A stretch of DNA of 64,000 nucleotides from Sodiomyces alkalinus F11 (lineage: Eukaryota > Ascomycota > Sordariomycetes > Glomerellales > Plectosphaerellaceae): positions 582,351-646,350 of the forward strand of contig NW_021167088.1 of the NCBI RefSeq assembly GCF_003711515.1, read 5' to 3'. Both the position numbers and the translations under genes were made by a program. The notes under the pieces were generated by a model that did not search any database, was not told the origin of the DNA, and worked only from the letters and a program-made list of their open reading frames with translations. Within the stretch, counting starts at the first letter, position 1. Each line of letters begins with the position of its first letter. Positions 1 to 10,929 of the stretch are shown here, piece by piece.

Positions 1-2
1 CT

Positions 3-1668
3 GCGAAGTTCTCCGAGTCTGTCGCGAGATTCTCGGTTGATCAGGGCTTTCTCCCTGAGCTGGGAGAGAACCCAGGGCCACTTGACCGGGCCAGGCACAG
101 CTTCGCTATGTCTTTGAAACAGAACGTTATTCAGAGCCTGCTGTCCCATATTAGCTCGTACACTGGAGTCCTACAACTCAGCCTTCTCACACTGTCTTTG
201 TATGTTCCAATGTCCAAGTCCACCCCTTTTATCGCAATGCCTCTGGACACGGAACTAATAGCCAGCCACAGGGGATCAATAAAGTTCGCAAGAAGAAGTC
301 CAAGCAAGAATCAGGGAACTGACGGATGCCATCAGAACGCAGATGCCTGTCCTGACACAGCGGCCAGCCATTGCTTGGGATGACGACGAAACATTAACCC
401 GGGAATCAGAGTCGTTTACACAGGAGATCCAAGCGTGGAGACTGTCAGCTGATGATGTGGCGGCCGGAGTCACCCCTGCTTAACATGGACCGGCGACTGT
501 CTTCTCCATCTCTGGGTTCCTCGCCTTGGCAGAAGTCCGCAAGAAAGAATACATTCCCTTCGCTAGTGGGTGATGGGGATGCCGAGTCGGATGACTTCAA
601 TCCCGAACCAGACCGCGATAACGGCCCCGGTAGAGACATCCTGATATACCAGTACGAGGACAACCAAAAAAATCGTGAAGCAGCTAGAAGATTGCGAATT
701 TCTCCGTGCGTCGGCCTACCCAAAGAAAGGGTATTGCCCTGAGGGAGCAGCTGAGTCGCCCAGGGTACGACGTGGACTTCCCCTTCGCGGAGCAAGCTGA
801 AATGCAAGAGAGGCACGCGGACATCTTAATGGCCTGCGAGACAGAAGAAGAAACCCTAAAAGCCAAGATCATCATCCAAGGCCTGCTGAGCATGGAGGTT
901 AAACAGCCAGAACGCGACCGGGACCCAGACAGGCTCAGTCGCCTGTACCACAAACTCGGCGATCTGCATTTCAGAATCGATGACCTGCCGAGGGCCCAAA
1001 AATTCCTGGGGCGGGCGCTGGAAGGCCGTAAGAGCAGAGCGCTAATGCGGTTGGAAGACGTTCGAGTCACAGCAGAGTTACTCGTCAAGGCGCTGTTACG
1101 AGCCCAGGCGTTCGACGAGGCCCGGGGCTTGCAGCGATGGATTCAATAAGAACTCGGACCGGACGGGCCACCGGCGGAAGTGCTCTCGGCGGTGTATGCC
1201 TGGTGTCAAGAGAAGGGGTTCGACATCAATTCAACCAGTTTCCGCTTTGATAGCTGGGACCCTGCGGTGTGCACTTCGCCACTCCACCTGGCCGTTCAAG
1301 AGCAGGAAATGGAGATTCTCCGGCAGATAATCGGGCACAGCGCCAATCTGGCGAATGGCAACGGTGACAATGCCGACTTACCGGCGCCGCTGGATCTCCG
1401 TCTGGACGCAGAACAAGCTCCCAGTCAGGCTCAGCGCCCTCTCCAAGAACGATATACCAGAGCAATACTGGAGCGCCGAGGCGGTAACTTCCTGTAAAGA
1501 ACTTGGAGCCATACTGAGTCGCATCGTTCGAGTGTCGGCCCGAGAGGACTGTGGCAGTATCCTTGAGAGACGATGACGAAGACGAAGGGTAACGTTGGAG
1601 ATATTCTTGCCGGCATTACTTCTGTGGTTGACCAAGACTGTGACCTACCTAGTGTAAAAGATGAGTGA
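3..1668 (+). pseudogene. Decayed TPR/ankyrin-repeat gene, 5' end outside window
   Basis: A gene relic readable only by changing frame several times. A helical N-terminal segment reads in frame 3 from base 3, then continues in frame 1 to a TAA at 481. Segments in other frames follow up to about 700. A TPR-like block (706-1146, with SRLYHKLGDLHFRIDDLPRA) comes next, then an in-frame TAA at 1147-1149. Directly beyond it, in the same frame, is an ankyrin-like segment (TSPLHLAVQEQEMEILRQ) that ends at 1495-1497. A short tail in another frame runs to about 1668. The ends were chosen by eye. TPR plus ankyrin repeats is typical of the large, fast-evolving fungal NLR/ankyrin repertoire, but no NACHT or kinase part lies inside the window, so the original function is unknown. 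With several frame changes and stops it is very unlikely to be functional. Sequencing error cannot explain all the breaks. Confidence 0.7.
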
Positions 1669-2216
1669 TTATCGACGACTTCTTCACCGCATATAGGTAT
1701 ATGATTGTCAGACGACAGAGCCAGGCTGAGAGGGGAAAGGGGTGGTGAAGAGTAGGAATAGCCATAATAAGGCAGATGTACCTAAGGTACCTAAGGTAAG
1801 GTAAGGTACGAGATGATATACAGGGGGACTCCAATCGGATGAATCAGATGACAAGTATTGTGGGGCGGCCAACGGGCAGAGACATTAGACTGAAGGGCCG
1901 TGCAGATATGACTTTTCGGGACGGAGTACACTGTACTAGGTACCTCGGCGGTTGCCTGAACAACACGGCTCGACGTTGAACGGGCTGGGATTATTTGGAC
2001 CCTACCTTAGTTACTGGGTACCTTAGCTTCACTGCCGCACAAATTGTCGCGCAGCAGGTGTAATTACTACTACACATCTATTCCGAACACTCAATTGCTT
2101 CACCCACTAGCAGTCTTTTGCTTTCTCTTAATGGGTCTCCGCCCTGATATTGGAATCCCGTCCCAAGTCTTATTACGGCATGCTTAAGACGCGAATACGA
2201 AACATAAGACAAGCAG
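1669..2216. other. Spacer and separase upstream region
   Basis: No coding potential seen. It holds a cluster of CCTAAGGTA-type motifs at about 1779-1809 and an ACGGAGTA motif near 1922. The bases just before 2217 are presumed to be the separase 5' leader. Confidence 0.5.
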
Positions 2217-5200
2217 ATGACTTCACGGAGCAAAGCCGAGGCTGAGGCTGTCAAAGCAGCTGTGGCATCGACGTCGACATGCACGGCGGCTACAGCTGTA
2301 CTTCTTAAAGAGCTACTCGCCACAAGCTCCGACGATGGCCATAACGTGAGCGACACTTCTTCAACGGCGACTACCGCGTCGTCTAGATCAGCCAAGGCAC
2401 CTCCTCAACGAACAAAAGCACAAACATCCTCGACGCGACCCGTCGCCGCCAGTGGTACAAAAGAAGAGCTGTCAGCAAAAGAAAAGGCGATTTTGGCAAC
2501 ACACGTGGTCAATGTAGCGTTGAAGGCTCTTTCGGGGGCTTCCAAATCTCCTCCACCCCCGGCGTCGGGGACAGAACCAAGCGAAGGAGAGCAACCTCAA
2601 CCGTCGGACAGAAAGTTGCAAAGATCCATCTCAAGTCCCGTTATACCGCTTCAACCAAGATCCCTGAACCGGGTCTCGACTTCCCCCGTAACAACAAGAA
2701 CCTCGAAGCCCGCCGCGTCGAGGGTCGCATCACCGTCCACAACATGTCTTGCCATGGTCGAGTGCCTCCGCGCGTCTTTCGCCTGCCTAAGGTCCCTACA
2801 AAGTTCAGGAAAAACATCTCTTCCTCAGGGTCAGATTGAGGCTGGCATGTCTTCGTTTGTCGGCAAGATTATTGGTCTCGGGCTTCACGAGTTGGCTTTC
2901 AAGGAATTGACCATCCTTAAGGGAAGGTTGGAGACACTGGGCCAACCCATCACTCGAACGGCAGACAACCCACAACAACCCACCACTGCGACTGGCAAAG
3001 CGAAGGGACTTGCTGCACTGCTCAGCTTCGAGAAGGTTCATTTCTCCGGCTCGATACTCGGCCTCGTTATTACTACCCAGTTGCAGATTTTACGCCTCAT
3101 TGCGGCGTCCAAACAGCCGGCTGTGATCGAAGCCGCCCTGCCCTTCCTGAGGACGAACTGTCCCTCTTCACCATCAACCCTCCTGCTTCAATTCGCCAAC
3201 GAGTCGAGCCAGAACCGATCCAAGGCAGCTCGCCAACTCGAGCAGTTAGCTCAACTGATCCTCTCTCTCCCACCCAACGTATCCAGCAAAGATGACGCCA
3301 CGGCCCAGGAAAGCAGGTTAAGTTGTTCCCCCGAATGTGCTATCGAGCTCCACGCCACAGGTTTCGAATGTCGACTACACTGGTGGGCGCTCGCTGGTCA
3401 CCAGGCCGACATCGAAGGCGATCTTCTGAGCCCACTTTCGAGATGCTTTGCAGCGCTCGCTCGCAGGTGTCAAACCCCAACCAGGACGACTTGTCAGATT
3501 TGCGCCGACGCATATCTACGACTCAACTCCGTCATCGAAGAGAAGCAATATACTCAACCTCCCACCACAGCACGGTCGGCCCTCACATCGATCCACCAGA
3601 CTCTGGGCACCGTGGCACAGAAAGCGCGCCTGCATGCGGAGGCAGCGGCATGGATCTCCAAGGTCAAGGCTTGCATCCTACCCGAACGCGATTCAGCCGC
3701 CAAATGCTGCGGCATTGCCGGACAACTTCTGGCCGTGGTAGCCAAGCAAGACCCCCTCCCCGTCGAGCAGCTCGATCTCCTTCTTCAGGAGGTTCTAGGT
3801 GGCTTACAGGGATCCCTCAAGGGCGACACTGCCGAGTTGGAGGAGCTGATGGTTCATCTAACCGCCGCGCGGAGATCGGTCGTGGGCGTTCTCATCAACC
3901 GAGAGAGGAAGGGCGGAAAGCACTACGACGACATGCCCGACCGCGTTTTCGAATCTTGCACCAGGCTCGTCCTTCAGTTTCCCCGTTTCTCGGTGCGGTG
4001 GATTGGCAAACCGCCGGGCCGGGATGCAGAACCGAAACGCATCATACGCTATGAGCAACGACGGCAGCTCCTTCTCGCATCTGCGACACAGATCCTGGAT
4101 TCGGCGCTTGTCGTAGTCAAGTCGAAAATCGAAGAGGGCAGCATCCTCTGGGAGGAACTCGACCTTGCGCTTCAGGATTGCCTCTCCCTGCTCGAGGCCG
4201 TGGGCGAACCACCCAACGCCCCCACGACGAAAAGCGATCCCGCCAGCACCTACCATGTCAAAGTTTCGCAGCTATACTTTATGTTCGCCAGTGTTTTACA
4301 GCGGAAGGGGGAGAAGGAAGATGGCAAATGCGTTTTGCGGGCCCTAAAACGCTCCATTGACGCTGTTCGGGACCGGTCGAACAAGGAAAAGGAGAGGGCG
4401 CAGCTCATCAAGAAGTTGGAGAGAATGTCGGATCTTTGTAGGACGGCTGGACGGCTGAGCGATGCCCGTGAGGCTCTCAAATCGATTTGCACTCGCATGG
4501 TTGAGGACGGCATCCTCGCCGCTGTTGCCAATCGCCTCAACCAAGAACCTCCCCCCATCGCCTGGAACGCCGACCCGAAGACCGAAACGCTTTCTAGGAC
4601 CCTGGCGGCCATGGCTAAGCTCGACCCGTCCTGGAGTGATTGGACTTTTTTTCTCGCTGATCTCGAGAGGGCTGCGGTGTTGGAGCACTTGATACAGATC
4701 ATTCTTGGCGACGCTTCGCAGGGCTCCCAATCGGACCTCCCCGACTCGGCCACGGATACGCTTCTGCGTCTTTATTCTACGGAGCGATTCCCCGTTCGCA
4801 GATTGCGGGTCCTCGTGCAGCTCTTGACTCTTCGTGTTGGAGACGCCCAGCGGTTCCGGGAGATCCAAGACCAAGCAGAAGCATCATTGCAGGCTTGTCA
4901 GAGCAAAGTGCTCGGCGAGGACGCCGGTCTGGTGCGATACGTCCCGTACCTTCGAACCTACTTGAAGTCATTGACGGCTTTGGTCGATTCTGAAGCGTGT
5001 CTTCAACTGTCCGAGCTGCAAGATGTCATGTCCTCCTGGCGGGCCCTATTCGCCCAATGCAAGTCGAAGGCAGACGTCTCTGCCCGCGTTGACAACCCGG
5101 AGCAGCTGATGCGGCATCTCGAGTCGCTTGCCCAGTTTGCCAACCTGAAGGGCGAAGACTCGCTTCAACTGTCGGCTCTGGAGCTCGCGGCCGACGTCTC

Positions 5201-8200
5201 GCGGATGCTGCTGTCCGATAGCTCTGCCGATTCGGCACTTCGCAGCCACAGTGCTCTGGCGGATCACTATGTGTCCCTGGGTTGCGAATCGAAAGCCCAC
5301 GACGTGCTGTCCAGGTTGTCTGAACTGGAACGGCCAGATGAGGCCGAGTTTGATGCTGCGTGGGCAAGCTTCCAATTGTCGACGGTAGAGTATCAACTGG
5401 CTATGCAGAAGTACAACGAGGCGTATGTTCTCTTTCCACTTCCCCTTCCCTTCCCACCCCCCCGAGAGAACATGCTGACACAACATAGGGAATCGACTCT
5501 TTCTCTCGCGCAGCGTGCCTACGAGAAGCAGCCGAACCAGAAGAGCCCCGCCGGCCTACAGAGGAAGCTCCTTGTTGCTCGTGCCGGTCTGCTCTATACG
5601 TTCCTTGCCCTGCACAAGGGGGAGCCACACCAAGCACTGGTATATGCGAGAAATAGTGTTCGCTTGCTGTATCATTACTGGACCAAACTGGAAGCTCGCG
5701 CGCAGCCGTCTGAGAGCCATCAGTCATTGCATTATTCGTCTTCCATCTTTGAGCAAAGCACGCTACAACACTCGCAAGCCAGTGTTCTCCAGCTCTCGGA
5801 TGGCCCTGACTACTGGGCTCTTGCCGGTGCTCTACTGCGCAGCCTCCTCCGCCTTTCTGCCATATACGTGCACATCGGCATGTTCCAGGAGACATTATAT
5901 TACGCCGAGAAAGCTCTCCAAATCGCGGACGGGATCAATTCATCTACCCACAGAATACAGGCGCAAAGCTGGATTGGCTCTCTCTGGATCAGGGCCCATC
6001 AACCACAAAAGGGATTAGATTTTCTCTCGCACGCCAGGGAGGCCATCTTCTCCCAGAAACCCACGCGACGCGCCGTGCAGCTTGCATGCGAGCTAAGTGT
6101 CTCCTACGGGCTGGCCAGAGACCTAGCCAGCGAGTCGCAGTTGATTGAATCAGCCGAGGCCATGCTGAGAGAACTGGAGCCGGAAGACGACACGTGCTTG
6201 CCCGTAGTCAAGTCGGCTGGGGCCGAAGCTGTCACCGAGAAGATGGAGAAGCTAACGCTCAAGGAGACGGCAACTCGCACGACGAGGAAGACCAGGGCGA
6301 CTGGACCGACGACGAGGATGGCGGCGACGATGAGGATGACGAGGGCAAAGGAACAAAACGTTGCAGCAACTACGGCGGGCCGGTCTACCCAGAAGACTAC
6401 CTCGGGCAGGACCAGAGGTAAAACGGCAAAGGCGGCGGTCACGGTCACGGTCGCGGCCGCGGCCGCCACTCCAGACGACGACGCAGCTCCCACCTTGCCG
6501 CCACCCATACTCATCAGCAAGGCTCTGGTGCTTCTCGACCGAAAGGAATGGACTACTGCTCTGGCCTTACTCGAGGAATCGCAGCAGGTGCCGGCGGGGT
6601 TGAGGAAGTCACTGGAAGTCCAGGTGCACAAAGGTATCTGCCTGATCGGGCAGAGCTTGGATCAGATGACTCGCGACCCGGTCTTTGCCGTTGTTCAGGA
6701 TTCGACAGTTTCATTTCCATCCGTTTCTGCGGTGGCAAGTTCAGAGAAGGCTGCCGTTGGTATGGCGGCGGCGACTGTCGTGTCCCCCGTCGCCCGAAAA
6801 TCTCGCGGAAGGGCTGCCGCTGCTGCTGCCGCCGCCGCGGCCGCTAATCGGTCGTCGAAAGAGGGCGTTGCTGGTTTCGCGGAAATCCTGCAGCAGGCTC
6901 TGGCGTGCCTGTCAGATGCGCACTCCATGGCGGTCGTGGCCGGGGACGGCAGCCTGGTGCATCGTATTTCGGCGCTGCTTCAGCACGCCACCATCCTGCT
7001 CTCGGTCGCCTCGCCACCCGGTTGGAAAGGAACACCATACATGGGGTTTGCTACCTGCTCGATGGAGGTCGCCAGAAACGTGACGTGGAAGCGCGAAGTG
7101 AAGACCATCGCGACCGAACAGGACGCGTCTCGGCCGAACGACATGGCCTGGCCCGAGGCGCTGGCGCTCGACGAGGCCCGTCGCCTGAGCTCCGGCGTCG
7201 CGAATGACGTGGCCGGGTTTCAGCGCGACTACATCGACATTCTCCCCTCGACGTGGAGCGTGATCTCGGTGTCGCTGAGTGAGAACCGGCACGACCTTTG
7301 CATCACCAAGCTTCAGGCGGACCACAGCCCATTCGTCCTGCGGCTCCCTCTGGAGCGGGCCATCTCCCGAGACGCGGATAACGACGTCTTCAGCTTTGAG
7401 CATGGCCGCGCGGAGCTCATGGAAATCATCCGCCTCACCAACGAGAGCTGTCACGATAAGCGCGACTGGTCCGTCAAAGGAGCCAAGACAGCTTGGTGGC
7501 AGGAGAGGGAGGGGCTCGACAAGAGACTGCAGCAGCTCCTGGAGAACATGGAGCAGGTCTGGCTCGGCGGATTCAGGGGGATTTTCTCCCAGCACCAGCG
7601 GCGGGCGGATTTGTTAGCCAGGTTCCAAAAGTCCTTCCAGAATATACTGGGCAAGAACCTTCCATCCCGGAGGCAGGTGGCGGGGAGGAAGGTGAACAAG
7701 GCGCCCAAAATCACGCTCGACTCGCGGATCCTCGACCTCTTCATTGGGTTGGGTGACCCGACGGCGACGGAGGATGACGGCGACTTGGAAGATGCTCTGA
7801 CCGATTTGTTGTACTTCGTCGTCGACGTGCTTCAGTTTCACGGGGAGAGGAACGCGTACGATGAGGTCGATTTCGATTCGATGGTCATAGAGACCCAGGA
7901 CGCCCTGCACGCCTACCACACGGCGGCCAATGGTTCCCAAGGACCGACGGAAGGGGCGCACACGATTCTCGTGCTCGACAAGGCACTTCACGCTTTCCCT
8001 TGGGAATCCCTGCCGTGCATGGACGGTCTGGCGGTGTCTCGAGTCCCTTCGATGGCTTGCCTGCGGAGGCTCGTTCGGGAACGGGAGTCGGGCGCTGCGG
8101 GTGCGGGTGCGGGTGCGGGTGCGGGTGCGGGTGCGGACGGGGCCCAGAAGCAGCAGTCATGCAAGGACGATCCGGCGCACGGCCACACGGTCTCTCCGGA

Positions 8201-8849
8201 AAACGGAACGTACATTCTCAACCCGGGCAACGACCTGCCCAACACGCAGGCGACGTTCCAGAAACCGCTGCAGGCGACGCTGGGCCGGACGTGGACGAGC
8301 ATCGTGTCGCGGGCCCCCTCGGAGGAGGAGTTTGAGCGGACGCTCCGGGCGTCGGACATTCTGCTCTACTTTGGGCACGGCAGCGGAGCGCAGTACGTGC
8401 GCAGCAAGACGGTCCGACGGCTCGGGAAATGCCGGGCGACGGCGCTGCTGATGGGCTGCAGCTCGGCGAGCCTCACGGACGCGGGCGAGTTCGAGGTCCA
8501 CGGGCCGGTGTGGAACTACATGATGGCCGGGTGTCCGGCGGTGGTGGGCACGTTGTGGGACGTGACGGACAAGGACATTGATCGGTTTGCGGGGCAGATG
8601 TTTGAGGAGTGGGGGCTGGTGAAGCGCGGCACGTTCCCGACGGACAAGTGGACCGAGAAGAGGAGAAGAGGAGGAGGAGGAGGAGGAGGAGGGCGAGGAA
8701 GGGAGACAGAGGAGGGGTCGACATGCCTCGTGGAGGCTGTGGCGCGCGCAAGGGATGCTACCCGATTTAGGTATATCACTGCCGGTGCGGTCTGTGTTTA
8801 TGGTATCCCGGTGTACATTCGCAAGAACGGAGGAGTAGGAGGGGAGTGA
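2217..8849 (+). CDS. ESP1: Separase (cohesin-cleaving cysteine protease)
   Basis: Separase (peptidase family C50; Esp1/Cut1/BimB) cleaves the cohesin kleisin subunit at anaphase onset, after securin is destroyed. The open frame is 2210 codons. A 66-nt intron at 5423-5488 (GTATGT donor, TGCTGAC branch, ATAG acceptor) lies within it, so the spliced protein is about 2188 aa, a normal length. A long helical/TPR-like N-terminal arm precedes the C-terminal protease. The catalytic His is in FGHGSGAQY (codon 2054 unspliced) and the catalytic Cys in LLMGCSSASL (codon 2081). The chain closes with the conserved segment containing YGIPVY. Oddities: an Arg/Thr-rich linker near codons 1345-1415, a Gly-Ala repeat near codons 1959-1975, and a poly-Gly loop near codon 2150 between the catalytic Cys and the conserved C-terminus. 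The start at 2217 is the first ATG of the frame. Family identification is secure; the N-terminal start is less so. Confidence 0.95.
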   Translation: MTSRSKAEAEAVKAAVASTSTCTAATAVLLKELLATSSDDGHNVSDTSSTATTASSRSAKAPPQRTKAQTSSTRPVAASGTKEELSAKEKAILATHVVNVALKALSGASKSPPPPASGTEPSEGEQPQPSDRKLQRSISSPVIPLQPRSLNRVSTSPVTTRTSKPAASRVASPSTTCLAMVECLRASFACLRSLQSSGKTSLPQGQIEAGMSSFVGKIIGLGLHELAFKELTILKGRLETLGQPITRTADNPQQPTTATGKAKGLAALLSFEKVHFSGSILGLVITTQLQILRLIAASKQPAVIEAALPFLRTNCPSSPSTLLLQFANESSQNRSKAARQLEQLAQLILSLPPNVSSKDDATAQESRLSCSPECAIELHATGFECRLHWWALAGHQADIEGDLLSPLSRCFAALARRCQTPTRTTCQICADAYLRLNSVIEEKQYTQPPTTARSALTSIHQTLGTVAQKARLHAEAAAWISKVKACILPERDSAAKCCGIAGQLLAVVAKQDPLPVEQLDLLLQEVLGGLQGSLKGDTAELEELMVHLTAARRSVVGVLINRERKGGKHYDDMPDRVFESCTRLVLQFPRFSVRWIGKPPGRDAEPKRIIRYEQRRQLLLASATQILDSALVVVKSKIEEGSILWEELDLALQDCLSLLEAVGEPPNAPTTKSDPASTYHVKVSQLYFMFASVLQRKGEKEDGKCVLRALKRSIDAVRDRSNKEKERAQLIKKLERMSDLCRTAGRLSDAREALKSICTRMVEDGILAAVANRLNQEPPPIAWNADPKTETLSRTLAAMAKLDPSWSDWTFFLADLERAAVLEHLIQIILGDASQGSQSDLPDSATDTLLRLYSTERFPVRRLRVLVQLLTLRVGDAQRFREIQDQAEASLQACQSKVLGEDAGLVRYVPYLRTYLKSLTALVDSEACLQLSELQDVMSSWRALFAQCKSKADVSARVDNPEQLMRHLESLAQFANLKGEDSLQLSALELAADVSRMLLSDSSADSALRSHSALADHYVSLGCESKAHDVLSRLSELERPDEAEFDAAWASFQLSTVEYQLAMQKYNEAYVLFPLPLPFPPPRENMLTQHRESTLSLAQRAYEKQPNQKSPAGLQRKLLVARAGLLYTFLALHKGEPHQALVYARNSVRLLYHYWTKLEARAQPSESHQSLHYSSSIFEQSTLQHSQASVLQLSDGPDYWALAGALLRSLLRLSAIYVHIGMFQETLYYAEKALQIADGINSSTHRIQAQSWIGSLWIRAHQPQKGLDFLSHAREAIFSQKPTRRAVQLACELSVSYGLARDLASESQLIESAEAMLRELEPEDDTCLPVVKSAGAEAVTEKMEKLTLKETATRTTRKTRATGPTTRMAATMRMTRAKEQNVAATTAGRSTQKTTSGRTRGKTAKAAVTVTVAAAAATPDDDAAPTLPPPILISKALVLLDRKEWTTALALLEESQQVPAGLRKSLEVQVHKGICLIGQSLDQMTRDPVFAVVQDSTVSFPSVSAVASSEKAAVGMAAATVVSPVARKSRGRAAAAAAAAAAANRSSKEGVAGFAEILQQALACLSDAHSMAVVAGDGSLVHRISALLQHATILLSVASPPGWKGTPYMGFATCSMEVARNVTWKREVKTIATEQDASRPNDMAWPEALALDEARRLSSGVANDVAGFQRDYIDILPSTWSVISVSLSENRHDLCITKLQADHSPFVLRLPLERAISRDADNDVFSFEHGRAELMEIIRLTNESCHDKRDWSVKGAKTAWWQEREGLDKRLQQLLENMEQVWLGGFRGIFSQHQRRADLLARFQKSFQNILGKNLPSRRQVAGRKVNKAPKITLDSRILDLFIGLGDPTATEDDGDLEDALTDLLYFVVDVLQFHGERNAYDEVDFDSMVIETQDALHAYHTAANGSQGPTEGAHTILVLDKALHAFPWESLPCMDGLAVSRVPSMACLRRLVRERESGAAGAGAGAGAGAGADGAQKQQSCKDDPAHGHTVSPENGTYILNPGNDLPNTQATFQKPLQATLGRTWTSIVSRAPSEEEFERTLRASDILLYFGHGSGAQYVRSKTVRRLGKCRATALLMGCSSASLTDAGEFEVHGPVWNYMMAGCPAVVGTLWDVTDKDIDRFAGQMFEEWGLVKRGTFPTDKWTEKRRRGGGGGGGGRGRETEEGSTCLVEAVARARDATRFRYITAGAVCVYGIPVYIRKNGGVGGE
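8095..8136 (+). repeat. Hexanucleotide repeat (TGCGGG) inside separase
   Basis: About seven copies of TGCGGG in tandem, coding for alternating Gly-Ala upstream of the catalytic His. The length is a multiple of three, so copy-number change keeps frame. Confidence 0.85.
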
Positions 8850-9375
8850 CGGTGGTTCTGGAGTCATGATGGTGGAACGATAAAGCCATTTTGCATTGCT
8901 TCGGCGTTGGGCGAGTTTGGTTCATAGCCTGGCGGGTTTTGAGTAGGACACGAGTCGAGGCATTGGGATCATCATGCCACGAACTTGGGATTTCTTCTTC
9001 TTTAATAATTTCAAACGATCAGAGCAGCCGGGTCTTAGACTCCCTTTTCCCCTTTGATGGTGTTGATGGATAGCATAACAGACACATTGACATCAATGTC
9101 TTGGGATTTGATAAGCTTCACTTCTCCCCAAGACTCGTGAGTGAGTGTATATCGGGGCCAATTATGCTATGCCCCTTACTCCATATATGTTTCAGCAGCA
9201 CTGACAGTCAACGGGGGAATTCAATTGACAAGCAGCTTGTCGTGGTTCGGACCCGGACCTGGTTCCAGAAGTGCGTGGCGTTGTTATATCAACATGGGTC
9301 GCTATATCTGTCGCAGTACACGTGCTTTGAGTTACGGAGTATCCGTATTGACGGTAGGCTAATTTGCTTATTAGC

Positions 9376-9434
9376 ACCTTAGGTAAGGTAGGTACCGGTA
9401 CCTGTCTCCGTAAGGTACCTGTAGGTAAGGTACT
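9376..9434. repeat. Cluster of CCTTAGGTA / GGTACC motifs
   Basis: Several overlapping copies of AGGTAAGGTA, GGTACCGGTACC and AAGGTACCT in both orientations. Similar clusters recur in other spacers of this window but not in exons. Confidence 0.7.
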
Positions 9435-10000
9435 TGGGCTGAGAACGCTGCATGGGCATGACTCGGAAGTGTTCCCCCCATTGGGATGCAAATTGGGACG
9501 GAGGTCTGGCCCGAGTCGCATCACACTGCGTCGTGATCCCCTGGGGGATAAGGAACTGGTCGGACAAGAGAGGGGAACATCGGGGGCGGATGTCCTACTG
9601 AATGAAAGAGGGTTTTTCTTCCTTTGAGATTTGAACCAAGTTGTTCATCGACCGTCTGTCAATTATGCTCGAATATGCTATGGACTGTACTTCGTAGGTA
9701 CTTGACATCCTAGGTAATTCTACGACGCACACGTAGATGAACCTCGGTAATGAATGTAATGACTTTCGGACTAGTTCGTACCTTAGGTGTACCTTAGGTA
9801 CGCCGTTATTAATAAAGTTACCTTAAGGTACTTCAACGTTCTAGTCGTTGATTTGGTCTTTGTTTCTTTTCTAGCCTCTCCGCACCCGGCACTCGCACGC
9901 GACGGAGAGTTTCTCGAAGAGTCGAAACAATCATCGGCCGCCCGCCCCATCAGGGAATAAAACCCCAATTCCGTGATATCCCCGAACGCTAAACGTTGGA

Positions 10001-10078
10001 GGTACCTAAGGCAGGTGGTACCTTAAAGTAAGGTACCTTAAGGTATGGAGCAGTTGTCCGCAACGGTACCTTAGGTGC
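10001..10078. repeat. Cluster of CCTTAAGGTA / GGTACC motifs
   Basis: Repeated GGTACCT, ACCTTAAGGTA and GGTACCTTAGG units, partly palindromic. Same motif family as at 9376-9434, 9779-9830 and 51175-51241. Confidence 0.7.
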
Positions 10079-10912
10079 ATACACCAGAAGAGAACGACAT
10101 CAAGGCTTGTTACGATGTCCTGGCCACCTTACAAAGTGCCATGTAATTGCATATCGTCCGTGTCGGAAAAGAGTCCTTTCTCGTCTTCGATTTCCGCATT
10201 TAATTTTCACCTGGTTGCACCTTCGCGGCCAAGGGTACCTGGGACGGATACTCCGTACCAAGCAATGCACGATGCATGATCGAGTTATAATTTGCTTTCT
10301 ATTACATCCATCTCATCAGAGGAACAACAGCTATTCCACCCGAACGATGGATAGACGGGACGAGTAACCTGTCCTGAATTCCCTGGCTGACCGCGTGCGT
10401 GTGTGATCCGGAGAGTTAATTTGATGCCGCCTCGTAGATTTCTCAAACACATCTGATTATATAAGGTAGGTAGGTGTTCAAAGCATTTACCAGTCGGCGA
10501 CAAACTGTCATCCGTCGGTCAAGGTAATTTAAGGTAGGTACTCCGTCCTCCTTGTGTACATGACGTGCCAGGTATTTACCCCACAATGGCTGGCTACACG
10601 TGCTGTCTTACGCGACGGAGTGCTGACGCCGAGGATTTATTCTCAAGTTCTTCTTTATGAAGGGGTTCGTTCGTTCACCGGCCCGGCCCCACTTACTCGA
10701 TACAGGGATCATGAGTTATGCGCACCAATGCTAAGTGGATACAGATGAGAGAGAAGCCAATGATAGAAGATTTATTGTCGTGCGGACTCCATCCGTACCC
10801 ACATATTCTCCAAACCTTTCCGTTACCGGATGAGGTAGACCCACTTTCCCCAGGCCCTGGCAGCGGCCTGGCAGCGGGCCTGCTTTCCACTCCTCTCTAT
10901 GGAAGGCCAGAA

Positions 10913-10929
10913 CCCCCCCCCCCCCCCCC
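10913..10929 (+). repeat. Poly-C run (17 C)
   Basis: Uninterrupted C homopolymer in the spacer upstream of the Zn2Cys6 regulator. Confidence 0.9.

Noticed and set aside
6194..6421. Acidic ORF in another frame of separase
   Set aside because: Overlaps the separase linker; the acidic reading is a by-product of the Arg/Thr-rich frame, and separase stays open and conserved on both sides.
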